Shown here: piece after piece, positions 53,617 through 60,731 of the stretch
Numbering within the stretch: the stretch's first letter is position 1
How the letters are laid out: each line of letters opens with the position of its first letter
NCBI RefSeq assembly: GCF_014644495.1
Contig: NZ_BMKU01000004.1
Location: 114,377-178,376 of the forward strand
DNA: 64,000 bases
Reading direction: 5' to 3'
DNA from: Pseudarthrobacter polychromogenes
GTDB taxonomy: Bacteria > Actinomycetota > Actinomycetes > Actinomycetales > Micrococcaceae
Translations under genes and position numbers: made by a program
The notes under the pieces: model-generated
Databases searched by the model: none
Seen by the model: only the letters and a program-made list of their open reading frames with translations
Told to the model about the DNA's origin: nothing

Positions 53617-54234
53617 TCAGGATTCCTTGACGATGATGCTGCCCACCTGGGTGGCGATACGCCGCATGTCCTTGGTGACTTCCACCAGCTGGTTGGCGAT
53701 GTCCCGGTTACGGGAGTACTGGGCCCACTTCATGTCCTTGATCATGTCTGCCACCCACACCCGGTGCGTCCTCTCGGCGCGCTGGGCAAGGCGGAGGATT
53801 TCGATCCAGTAGTCCTCGAGATCGTCCAGGTTGTTGAGCCGGCGCATGGCATCCACTGTCAGTTCGGCCTGCCGGCTGATGATCTCCAGCTGGTCGGCCG
53901 CACGTTTGGGCAGCCGCTCCAGCTTGTACAGGGCCACCAGTTCGGCGGCCGCGTCCATCTTTTCCATTGCCTCGTTGAGGTACCGGGAGAGCGCATACAT
54001 GTCCTCGCGGGGGAGGGGGTTCACGAAACTGGTGCGCATGTGCGTCAGGAGGGCGAAGTGCAGTTCAGCGGACTTGGCCTCGTGGTTGTGCATGTCCTCC
54101 ACGAGCTTGCCGTGCTCGGCGGCGGGGACACCAAGGATTTCCGCCAGGGTGGCGCTGGCCAGCACGATCTGCTGGGCCAGCTGCGAAAGGAGGTTCAGCC
54201 CGGCGGGCTCCTGGGGAAAAAGGCGCAGCTTCAC
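53617..54234 (-). CDS. DUF47 / PhoU-like regulator of phosphate transport
   Basis: A 205-residue all-helical cytoplasmic protein of the DUF47 (PhoU-like, Pit accessory) family. It reads KLRLFPQEPAGLNLLSQLAQ, then EHGKLVEDMHNHEAKSAELH and LNEAMEKMDAAAELVALYKL, with acidic residues suited to metal binding. Pairs of DUF47 and PiT genes are common. I start it at the GTG at 54234; earlier frames do not look coding. It likely controls or couples to the PiT transporter one base downstream. Confidence 0.9.
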   Translation of the reverse strand: MKLRLFPQEPAGLNLLSQLAQQIVLASATLAEILGVPAAEHGKLVEDMHNHEAKSAELHFALLTHMRTSFVNPLPREDMYALSRYLNEAMEKMDAAAELVALYKLERLPKRAADQLEIISRQAELTVDAMRRLNNLDDLEDYWIEILRLAQRAERTHRVWVADMIKDMKWAQYSRNRDIANQLVEVTKDMRRIATQVGSIIVKES

Positions 54235-54590
54235 GTGTTTACCGGTCTCCGGGAAAAGTACAGGGCGGGAGGTTGCTGCCGTGTGACTTGACCCCGGCGG
54301 GCAACTGAGCCCAACTCTACCGGCCCGCGGCTGGGCACCTGTAAACAGCACTGCGAGGCCTCGGAAAAATGTGCCGGGAACCGGCCTGGGAGGTGCGGGA
54401 GGGGGAACCGGGCCGGGCGCCGGGCATGAAAATGGTGCCGAACCGGATACGCCTCTCGGCGGTAGGCCGCTCTAGGCGGCTAATTGTTGAAGCCCGGGGG
54501 TTTCGCGGCTCGGCACCGGTTTCAGTTTTCTACTTTGGCTGGCGCAAGTCAATCTTGACAGATGGGGCAAGGGCGGGGCAGCCGCCTGGT
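54235..54590. other. intergenic region with a foldable segment, no gene seen
   Basis: No coding sequence is convincing in these 356 bases. GGTGCCGA (54434-54441) and TCGGCACC (54510-54517) close a domain that encloses a hairpin, CGCCT-CT-CGGC-loop-GCCG-CTCT-AGGCG (54450-54478). This may be a small structured RNA or a leader of the DUF47 operon's opposite side. No clear promoter or terminator could be fixed. Confidence 0.4.
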
Positions 54591-55250
54591 TCAGTCGAGT
54601 TCTCCCAGCCGCCACGCATTCGCGGCGTGCTCAAGGTCCTCTGCGGTCTTCACCAGCTGGTGCGAGTTCCGCGTGAGTTTGCTGGCGTGCGCCTCGTTGC
54701 CATGCTCGGCACCATCGGCGATGGTTGCCTGGCCGAGCGCGACAACCCGGCAAAACGCAGCGGAACGTTCCAGCGCAACGTCGAATTCGCCGTCGAACGC
54801 TCCGGAAAGGATGGCGTCCGCCATGCTCCGCATCTCATCGGCGCCCGGCGGCTCGGCCGCCCCGGCCACCACGTTGGATACCTGCGCGGTGTCCTTGCCG
54901 GCCCGGAAGTACACCGAGATGCGCTCCGGGTCCTGGACCGTGGCCGCGCGCAGGGCGTACAGGCGCCACAGGGCGCCGGGCAGTGAACGCGCCGGACTCT
55001 CCGCCCACATTTCCGCAATGGCTTCCAGCCCCTGCTCATCGGCAAGTTTCACCAGGCGCTCGGTGACCACGGGATCGTCGCTGTCACGGCCGTGGCGGAC
55101 CAGTGCCTGGGCGGCAAGGTGGGCGGCCTCCGAGATGCGCGCGGGATCCGCGCCCCCGGCAAAGGGCTCGAAGTCGATGGGAGCGAAGGGCTTTGGCTTA
55201 TGGTGCCGGTTCGCGCCGCCGTACTGGCTGGATCCTGCTTGCTCACTCAT
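54591..55250 (-). CDS. conserved actinobacterial protein of unknown function
   Basis: A 219-residue soluble, largely helical protein. It begins MSEQAGSSQYGGANRHHKPK, then PFAPIDFEPFAGGADPARIS. Further conserved-looking parts are EAAHLAAQALVRHGRDSDDP, LPGALWRLYALRAATVQDPE and FCRVVALGQATIADGAEHGN. I recognise no domain or catalytic motif. Start ATG at 55250. It is divergent from tRNA-Lys. Codon use is normal for the genome, which supports a real gene. Confidence 0.72.
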   Translation of the reverse strand: MSEQAGSSQYGGANRHHKPKPFAPIDFEPFAGGADPARISEAAHLAAQALVRHGRDSDDPVVTERLVKLADEQGLEAIAEMWAESPARSLPGALWRLYALRAATVQDPERISVYFRAGKDTAQVSNVVAGAAEPPGADEMRSMADAILSGAFDGEFDVALERSAAFCRVVALGQATIADGAEHGNEAHASKLTRNSHQLVKTAEDLEHAANAWRLGELD

Positions 55251-55368
55251 GCCCCCACGCTACTCCTGTGCCAAGGGGGAAATCGAGCGTCCGCCCTCCC
55301 CGCCGCCGCTGGATTCCGCGGCGGGCGGCTGACCGGGAGCTCCGTCCGAACCCGCCGGAACCATGGGT

Positions 55369-55374
55369 TAGAGT
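55369..55374 (+). promoter_or_regulatory. candidate -10 element of the tRNA-Lys gene
   Basis: TAGAGT in an AT-rich spot (GGTTAGAGTATTAAC) 63 bases before the tRNA. The -35 is not clear. Confidence 0.4.
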
Positions 55375-55437
55375 ATTAACGTCCAGAAATGGATTGGGCC
55401 GGGTGGCCCGCACATACGCTGCGAACCCATCCGGCAG

Positions 55438-55510
55438 GGGCCTTTAGCTCAGTTGGTAGAGCATCGGACTTTTAATCCGTGGGTCGTGGGTTCGAGCCCC
55501 ACAGGGCCCA
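55438..55510 (+). tRNA. tRNA-Lys (anticodon TTT)
   Basis: A 73-base cloverleaf. The acceptor GGGCCTT pairs with AGGGCCC, the D-arm includes TAGCTCAGTTGGTAGAGC, the anticodon stem-loop is CGGACTTTTAATCCG with TTT, and the T-arm is GTGGGTTCGAGCCCCAC. The discriminator is A and CCA is not encoded. A strong terminator follows. Confidence 0.97.
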
Positions 55511-55531
55511 CTCTTTGAGAGAAGAGTGGTA

Positions 55532-55577
55532 CGTCCCCGGCATCCTGGCGACAGGACGCCGGGGACGTTTTCTTTTC
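55532..55577 (+). terminator. terminator after tRNA-Lys
   Basis: CGTCCCCGGC (55532-55541) pairs with GCCGGGGACG (55558-55567), then TTTTCTTTT. Confidence 0.9.
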
Positions 55578-55663
55578 CCTGTCCCGCATCCGCAAACAAG
55601 CCAGGATCTCCAGTGTCCAGGCCAACCAGGGTATCCGGGCCAACCGGCGGGCAGAATGGGCAC

Positions 55664-56689
55664 ATGGCAAAAAGCAGCAAGGGGCGGATGCCGCGCCTGG
55701 AAGACGTGGCGGACCGGGCAGGCGTCTCCCACCAGACCGTCTCCCGGGTGATCAACAACCACCCTAACGTCAGCGCAGCGACGCGCGCCAAGGTTGAGGC
55801 GGCCATCGCCGAACTGGGGTACCGGCGCAACACCGCTGCCCGGAGCCTGGTGACAAGGCGCTCGCAGACCATCGGTGTCCTGGCCAGCGAACTGTCACAG
55901 TACGGGCCGGCCAACACCCTCCTGGGCGTGGAACAGGCGGCGCGGAACGCCGGCTACTTCGTCAGCATCGCCGCCCTGCGCGAGGTCAGCCGGGATGCCA
56001 TTGCCGACGCCGTGAGCCACTTCATGGACCAGGCCGTGGACGGGATTGCGGTACTGGTGCCGCACTCGGACACCCTGCTTGCCCTGGATGAGATGCGGCT
56101 GCCTGTGCCCGTGGTGGCCGTGGGGTCCCTTGGCAACAGCAACGTCAGCGGGGCCATGGTGGACCAGCGCGGCGGCGCCCGGCTCGCCGTCGAACACCTT
56201 ATCGGGCAGGGGCACCGCCGGATCGGGCACCTGGCAGGGCCCCCGGACTGGATCGACGGTTCGGAGCGTGCGGAGGGCTGGCGCGAGGCCCTCCTGGGTG
56301 CCGGGCTTAAGGACGACCTCCTGCTGCAGGGCGACTGGAGTGCCGGCAGCGGGTATGCCGCCGGCCGGAAGCTCGCCGCCGATCGCCGTGCCACGGCACT
56401 CTTCGTGGGGAACGACCAGATGGCCCTGGGCATGCTGCGCGCGTTCGCCGAAGCGGGGGTCAGGGTGCCCGACGACGTCTCCGTGGTGGGCTTTGATGAC
56501 CAGCCGGAATCGGGGTACTTCACCCCGCCGCTCACCACGGTGAGGCAGGACTTCGAGGAACTGGGCCGCCGCTGCATGGACATCATGCTCAAGGAGATCG
56601 AGGCCGGTGCCGCGGCGAGCTCCACCGTGGTCACGCCGGAACTGGTCCTCCGCGCCAGCACTGCCCCGCCTGTGGAGGCCGCCCCGTAA
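55664..56689 (+). CDS. LacI family transcriptional regulator
   Basis: A 341-residue repressor. The HTH is in RLEDVADRAGVSHQTVSRVI (about 11-30), with YRRNTAARSLVTRRSQTIGV in the hinge. A sugar-sensing domain follows (about 65-335), with GFDDQPESGYFTPPLTTVRQ near the end. Start ATG at 55664 (MAKSSKGRMPR), chosen over a longer frame that overlaps the tRNA terminator. A CAGAAT six bases upstream could be a leaderless -10. It does not adjoin its target; the nearest sugar operon on this side is ara at 60732, whose operator TGTTAGCGCTCACA is a LacI-family type, so it is a candidate AraR only. Confidence 0.9.
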   Translation: MAKSSKGRMPRLEDVADRAGVSHQTVSRVINNHPNVSAATRAKVEAAIAELGYRRNTAARSLVTRRSQTIGVLASELSQYGPANTLLGVEQAARNAGYFVSIAALREVSRDAIADAVSHFMDQAVDGIAVLVPHSDTLLALDEMRLPVPVVAVGSLGNSNVSGAMVDQRGGARLAVEHLIGQGHRRIGHLAGPPDWIDGSERAEGWREALLGAGLKDDLLLQGDWSAGSGYAAGRKLAADRRATALFVGNDQMALGMLRAFAEAGVRVPDDVSVVGFDDQPESGYFTPPLTTVRQDFEELGRRCMDIMLKEIEAGAAASSTVVTPELVLRASTAPPVEAAP

Positions 56690-56763
56690 CCGCGGTCATG
56701 ACGGGTGCCGGTGTCCGCCCCGGGGTCCGGCGCAAAAAAGTTTAAAAGAATTTCCATGCAAGT

Positions 56764-56794
56764 GCATCCAACTCCGATGCTGCGCCGGTAGTAG
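56764..56794 (+). promoter_or_regulatory. candidate ECF sigma promoter before the DUF4397 gene
   Basis: GCATCC (56764-56769) and GGTAGTAG (56787-56794) are spaced as an ECF -35/-10 pair, of a form I associate with SigK-like groups. The downstream operon encodes an ECF sigma and its anti-sigma, so autoregulation fits. This is a weak match by eye. Confidence 0.35.
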
Positions 56795-56844
56795 AGGTGT
56801 AAGCAAAAAATGCCCGCGAGGCGGGCCGATCAATGGAGATAGAC

Positions 56845-57678
56845 ATGCGCAACAGGATTTTCACAGCAGGCGCCGGTGCAGCGGCAATCGCAGCAGCCAT
56901 CGCTCTCGCCGGCCCGGCCCAGGCTGCGGAGGGGGACGCCCAGCTGTCCGTCCTCCACGGTGTCCCCGGCCTGACCGTCGACGTCTGGGTCAACGGTGAC
57001 CGGACCCTCGATGACTTCACCCCCGGCAGCCTGGCCGGCCCGCTGGCACTGCCGGCAGGAGCCTACGAACTCGCCATCACCGCCTCGGATGCCGCCGACG
57101 CTTCCGCGGCCGTCATCGGCCCCGTCAGTGTCACACTGGCCGCCAACGGCAACTACACCGCCGTTGCCAACCTCGATGCAGCCGGCAACCCCACTGCCAA
57201 CCTCTTCACCAATGACGTCTCCCAGATCGAGGCAGGCAAGGGCAAGCTGACCGTCCGGCACACCGCTGCCGCTCCCGCCGTCGATGTCCTGGCAGGCGGT
57301 ACCCCCGTCATTACCAACCTCGCCAACCCGAACGAGCAGACGCTGACGCTGGACCCCGGCACCGTTCCGGCAGCGGTTGCCGCCACCGGGACCACTGACC
57401 CGGTCATCGGCCCGGCCGACGTCACGATCGCCGAAGGCACGCACACCATCGTGTACGCCTGGGGCAGCCTCGCGGACTCGAACCTGCAGCTCGCCGTGCA
57501 GACCATCGAGGGCCTGCACTCCGCTCCGGGTTCAGTACCGGGTGCCCTTGACGGCTCCACCGTTGCCGCTCCGGCGGACTCCACCGCCCTCATGGTCGGC
57601 TTCGGCGCCGCAGCCCTGGCACTGCTCCTCGGCGGCGTGGGCGTAGCCCGCACCGTTTCCGCCCGCCGGGCAGAGTAG
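56845..57678 (+). CDS. DUF4397 domain surface protein
   Basis: A 277-residue exported protein. Sec signal MRNRIFTAGAGAAAIAAAIA with the cleavage site near AQAAEG. DUF4397-like beta-rich domain (LSVLHGVPGLTVDVWVNGDR, then DDFTPGSLAGPLALPAGAYE; about 30-150), and a second half of similar design (VRHTAAAPAVDVLAGGTPVI). A C-terminal membrane segment (MVGFGAAALALLLGGVGVAR) ends in basic residues. No LPxTG is seen before it. Start ATG at 56845, after GGAG; an ATG four codons earlier overlaps that site. It heads a cluster with a sortase, ECF sigma and anti-sigma. Confidence 0.85.
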   Translation: MRNRIFTAGAGAAAIAAAIALAGPAQAAEGDAQLSVLHGVPGLTVDVWVNGDRTLDDFTPGSLAGPLALPAGAYELAITASDAADASAAVIGPVSVTLAANGNYTAVANLDAAGNPTANLFTNDVSQIEAGKGKLTVRHTAAAPAVDVLAGGTPVITNLANPNEQTLTLDPGTVPAAVAATGTTDPVIGPADVTIAEGTHTIVYAWGSLADSNLQLAVQTIEGLHSAPGSVPGALDGSTVAAPADSTALMVGFGAAALALLLGGVGVARTVSARRAE

Positions 57679-57685
57679 CACCACT

Positions 57686-57723
57686 GGCAGCCGCCCGGCG
57701 AGTGCCGGGCGGCTGCCGCTTTT
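57686..57723 (+). terminator. terminator after the DUF4397 gene
   Basis: GGCAGCCGCCCGGC (57686-57699), loop GAGT, GCCGGGCGGCTGCC (57704-57717), then GCTTTT. Fourteen perfect pairs. It separates the DUF4397 gene from the sortase, at least in part. Confidence 0.85.
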
Positions 57724-57777
57724 CCCACCCCTGATGCAGGTCCCTTCCAAGGCCTGCCGAAAGAAAGGCCGGGCACA

Positions 57778-58527
57778 ATGAAAGCCGGACACATGGAAAC
57801 AGGTACGACGACGGCAGGGGAGTCCCGCCGTCGGTCCTCCGTTTTCCCGGGCGCGGGAGTCCTGCTTGCCGGGGCCCTGATGCTTTCCTCGTGCGCGGCC
57901 GCCCCTTCCCTGCCGGCATCATCCCCAGCCCCCCCTGCCAGCCAGGCAGCTGCCGCGCAGCCCGCCCAACCCGAAAGCCCGGCCCCGGAAAGCCCGGCGC
58001 CGGCAGCTGCAACGGCGCCCACCAGCCCGGCGGCAATCCCCGACATTCCCGTGCGTGCCGCCACCCCGGCTGCGGTGGTTGCGGCGCCGGTCCCGGTCTC
58101 CCTCGCTGTTGCCGGCACCCTCATCGACATGCCGGTGGTGCCGGTGGGGGTCTCCGATGGTGGAGCGATGGAAATTCCTGATGCGTTCGACCGGGCCGGC
58201 TGGTACCGTTTCGGCCCCGCGCCGGGTGCAGCGGCCGGCACCTCCGTGATCGCGGGGCATATCGACACGAAGTCGGACAATGCGCCGTTCTCCGCACTGA
58301 AGTCCGTGGCCGCGGGAACGCTGGTGCAGGTGGGCCGCGAGGGCGCGCCCGCCTTGAATTACCGCGTGGTGAGCGTTGAGCTGATGGCCAAGGACCGGTT
58401 CGACGGAAGCTCGGTGTTCCGGCGGTCCGGACCCCACGAACTTAAAGTCATTACGTGCGGCGGCGAGTGGCTGGACGAACGAATGGACTACAGCGACAAT
58501 GTGATTGTCACCGCGGTCCTGGAGTGA
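57778..58527 (+). CDS. class F sortase-like lipoprotein
   Basis: A 249-residue transpeptidase-fold protein. The N-terminus has a hydrophobic segment and lipobox LMLSSC, so it may be lipid-anchored. A Pro/Ala-rich linker (about 45-110) follows. The sortase domain has VIAGHIDTK with the catalytic histidine, VITCGGEW with the cysteine (about 221), and DERMDYSDNVIV with the arginine. Family and context suggest it processes or anchors surface proteins; the DUF4397 neighbour lacks a standard LPxTG. Start ATG at 57778, with an AAAGAAAGG site. The ECF sigma gene follows 15 bases later. Confidence 0.85.
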   Translation: MKAGHMETGTTTAGESRRRSSVFPGAGVLLAGALMLSSCAAAPSLPASSPAPPASQAAAAQPAQPESPAPESPAPAAATAPTSPAAIPDIPVRAATPAAVVAAPVPVSLAVAGTLIDMPVVPVGVSDGGAMEIPDAFDRAGWYRFGPAPGAAAGTSVIAGHIDTKSDNAPFSALKSVAAGTLVQVGREGAPALNYRVVSVELMAKDRFDGSSVFRRSGPHELKVITCGGEWLDERMDYSDNVIVTAVLE

Positions 58528-58541
58528 GCGGTGATCCTGCC

Positions 58542-59156
58542 ATGATTGTCGCCACCGACGCCGCGAAGGAGCCCCGTTTGGTACCTCCCGACCAGGCTCC
58601 GCCGGGGTGGGAAGACGGCCTGACGCCGTCCTTCCTGGCAGGCGATGAACATGCCCTGGCGGCCGCTTACCGGGAGTTTGCCCCGCTGGTCCACACCCTG
58701 GCGCTGCGTTCCCTGCCGGACCGTTCCGCGGCCGACGACGTCACGCAGGAGGTCTTCATCCGGGTGTGGCGCTCCCGGAGCACGTTCAATCCCCAGGTGG
58801 CCCGGCTGCCGGCGTGGATTGTCGGCATCACCCGGAACGTCATCTCGGACACCCTGTCGGCCTCGGCACGGGAAGTCAGGAAAGCCGTGGCTGTGGCCGG
58901 GGCCGGCATGGCCGACGAAGCGGGTACCGGCCATGAAGACGCCGAGCTCCTGGCTGACAGGCTTCTCCTGGACGGTGAGCTGGACCGGCTCGGCGAGCCC
59001 CAGGGTTCCATCATGAAGCTGGCCTTCTACGATGACCTGACGCACGAACAGATTTCAAGAAAACTCGGCCTGCCCCTTGGTACGGTCAAAAGCCATATCC
59101 GCCGCAGCTTGTCCCACCTGAGAAACAGATTGGAGGTAAACCATGCCGCATCCTGA
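58542..59156 (+). CDS. ECF sigma factor
   Basis: A 204-residue RNA polymerase sigma factor of the extracytoplasmic function group. Region 2: FLAGDEHALAAAYREFAPLV and LPDRSAADDVTQEVFIRVWR. Region 4: GSIMKLAFYDDLTHEQISRK with LPLGTVKSHIRRSLSHLR. It resembles the SigK group. I start it at the ATG at 58542 (MIVATDAAKEPRLVPP), as a longer frame overlaps the sortase. Its end overlaps the anti-sigma gene by 14 bases. Probably drives the DUF4397 promoter. Confidence 0.92.
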   Translation: MIVATDAAKEPRLVPPDQAPPGWEDGLTPSFLAGDEHALAAAYREFAPLVHTLALRSLPDRSAADDVTQEVFIRVWRSRSTFNPQVARLPAWIVGITRNVISDTLSASAREVRKAVAVAGAGMADEAGTGHEDAELLADRLLLDGELDRLGEPQGSIMKLAFYDDLTHEQISRKLGLPLGTVKSHIRRSLSHLRNRLEVNHAAS

Positions 59157-60012
59157 TCCGGAAGAGTTAAGCCTCCTCGCGCTGTACAAGGACTGGGAGG
59201 ACGGCAATACCAGGGATCACCTGCAGGTTTGCCCTGAATGCGCGGCGGACTTTGCGGCACTGCGCCGCACCGTAGAGGCGGTCAAAACACCGCCCGAAAC
59301 CGGCCGTCTTGAAGTGCCGGGCCCTGGTGTGTGGGCCGGGATCCACCGGGAGCTGGGGCTTTCCGAATCCGTGCACGACGATCCCCTGGCCGGCATCAGG
59401 GAACACTACGGCACTGTCCGGCCGGGATGGGCGCCGGGGGAAGCCGCTGCGGGTGACGTCGCAGGGGATGCCAGGAGCGGCGGGCAGGATGTGCGGCAGG
59501 CGGAACCCGCCGCGGAACGCGAAAGCCTCGCCGAGCCTGTGTCGCTGCAGGACAGGGCGGCGTCCCGTCCGGCCAAGCGGCGGTCCGCCGCATGGTGGCA
59601 GCGTCCAGGGCCGTGGATGGCCGCTGCCGCAGCTGCGGTCCTGGTGACTGCCGGAGCGGTGTGGTCCCTCAACCAGGCGCCCCGACCGCTGGCCGAGGCC
59701 GACCTGGCGCCGCTGCCCAAGTACTCCGCCGCCGGTTCGGCAAGGGTGGTGGAAGCCGCGGACGGCTCCCGTGCGTTGGAGGTCCGGCTCAGCAAGGACG
59801 AGGCGCAGGGCTACCAGGAGGTGTGGCTGATCGCGCCCGACCTCTCGCGCCTGGTCAGCCTGGGGGTCATGAACTCCGACTCCGGAACTTTCCAGTTGCC
59901 GGCCGGCCTGGAGATCTCGGAGTACCCGATTGTGGATGTCTCCGATGAACCTGTCGACGGCAACCCCGCCCACTCAAGCGTCAGCATCGCCAGGGGCACG
60001 CTCGCCACCTGA
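59143..60012 (+). CDS. anti-sigma factor, RskA-like
   Basis: A 289-residue membrane protein that holds the ECF sigma inactive. N-terminal zinc-binding anti-sigma domain with HLQVCPECAADF (about 26-37), a disordered middle, one membrane segment (WMAAAAAAVLVTAGAVWSL, about 157-175), and a C-terminal extracellular domain of the RskA (anti-sigma-K) type (GYQEVWLIAPDLSRLVSLGV, FQLPAGLEISEYPIVDVS). Start ATG at 59143, inside the sigma gene's last codons. Release by regulated proteolysis is known for relatives; the trigger is unknown. Confidence 0.9.
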   Translation: MPHPDPEELSLLALYKDWEDGNTRDHLQVCPECAADFAALRRTVEAVKTPPETGRLEVPGPGVWAGIHRELGLSESVHDDPLAGIREHYGTVRPGWAPGEAAAGDVAGDARSGGQDVRQAEPAAERESLAEPVSLQDRAASRPAKRRSAAWWQRPGPWMAAAAAAVLVTAGAVWSLNQAPRPLAEADLAPLPKYSAAGSARVVEAADGSRALEVRLSKDEAQGYQEVWLIAPDLSRLVSLGVMNSDSGTFQLPAGLEISEYPIVDVSDEPVDGNPAHSSVSIARGTLAT

Positions 60013-60501
60013 CCTGCGTCTCCGCCGCATCACGGAAACCACCCTGGTCCATTGCGTGGTCACAGCTGCGGCTGCCAGCGCCGCGGCAACATGAAAGTGC
60101 AGCATCAGGTGCAGCGAGTGGGCGGCGCCTGAAGCCTCCGCGGTGGGCACGCCGGCATTAGGTGTTTCCGGGACAGGCGCCCCGCCGTGGTGGTCCGGGA
60201 GGGCGAAGCCGCTGGCAGTGGAAAACGAGGCAAAGGCCAGGTGGAGCAGCTGCTGCGCCACGCCGGCCGCCACCAGCACGGCCCATCCGGGAAAGCGGCG
60301 CCGCCCGGCCATCGCAGCGGCCATGCCCAGCAGGGCGGCCACAGCGATAAGGATGAGGATCGCTGGCGCCTGGCCGCCGGCGGCCAGATGGGCTGCCAGG
60401 CCCAGGCCCGTGGACACGGGGCCGGCTACCCACACGGGAAAGGGGTGCTGGGCTCCTGGCGCGGGAGTTTCCGTGTCCGCGGCTGCGCGTACGCCCTCCA
60501 T
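59974..60501 (-). CDS. small polytopic membrane protein of unknown function
   Basis: A 175-residue protein with about four hydrophobic segments (WVAGPVSTGLGLAAHLAAGG, PAILILIAVAALLGMAAAMA, FPGWAVLVAAGVAQQLLHLA and LHFHVAAALAAAAVTTQW). A histidine-rich stretch (DHHGG, then HSLHLMLHFH) might bind metal. I chose the ATG at 60501 with a GGGAGGGG site; an earlier start adds doubtful residues. Its 3' end overlaps the anti-sigma gene by 39 bases in the opposite direction. Genes of this design often lie with copper genes, but none is seen here. Confidence 0.6.
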   Translation of the reverse strand: MEGVRAAADTETPAPGAQHPFPVWVAGPVSTGLGLAAHLAAGGQAPAILILIAVAALLGMAAAMAGRRRFPGWAVLVAAGVAQQLLHLAFASFSTASGFALPDHHGGAPVPETPNAGVPTAEASGAAHSLHLMLHFHVAAALAAAAVTTQWTRVVSVMRRRRRSGGERAPGDADA

Positions 60502-60658
60502 GGTTTCCCCTCCCGTCGCAGCTTCTTCCAGTCTTCTTGCCCTTACCCAGGTTGGCGGCGGCCCAGTCGTTTGCAAATTGTCCAGTCTCCGGCGGGCTCT
60601 GCCCGAAGCTTGGCTGCCATCATTCCCGCCGCCTCCGTCCGGGCGCCGACATGGCTGT

Positions 60659-60687
60659 TGACTTCCATCTTGTTAGCGCTCACAATT
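60659..60687 (+). promoter_or_regulatory. araBDA promoter
   Basis: TTGACT (60659-60664), 17 bases, then CACAAT (60682-60687). The operator at 60672-60685 lies within the spacer and overlaps the -10. Confidence 0.7.
60672..60685. promoter_or_regulatory. LacI-type operator of the arabinose operon
   Basis: TGTTAGCGCTCACA is a palindrome except for one pair (TGT-x-AGCGCT-x-ACA). It resembles AraR sites of the LacI family in actinobacteria. Binding would block the -10. It differs from the beta-glucoside operator, so a different repressor is expected. Confidence 0.75.
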
Positions 60688-60731
60688 AAGTGCAGGCCGC
60701 GAAGTGGCGGCAGCTATGGAGGAAGTTTCTT

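Noticed and set aside
54352..54590. coding region in the gap before the unknown gene at 54591
   Set aside because: Frames here lack ribosome sites, hydrophobic patterns or codon bias.
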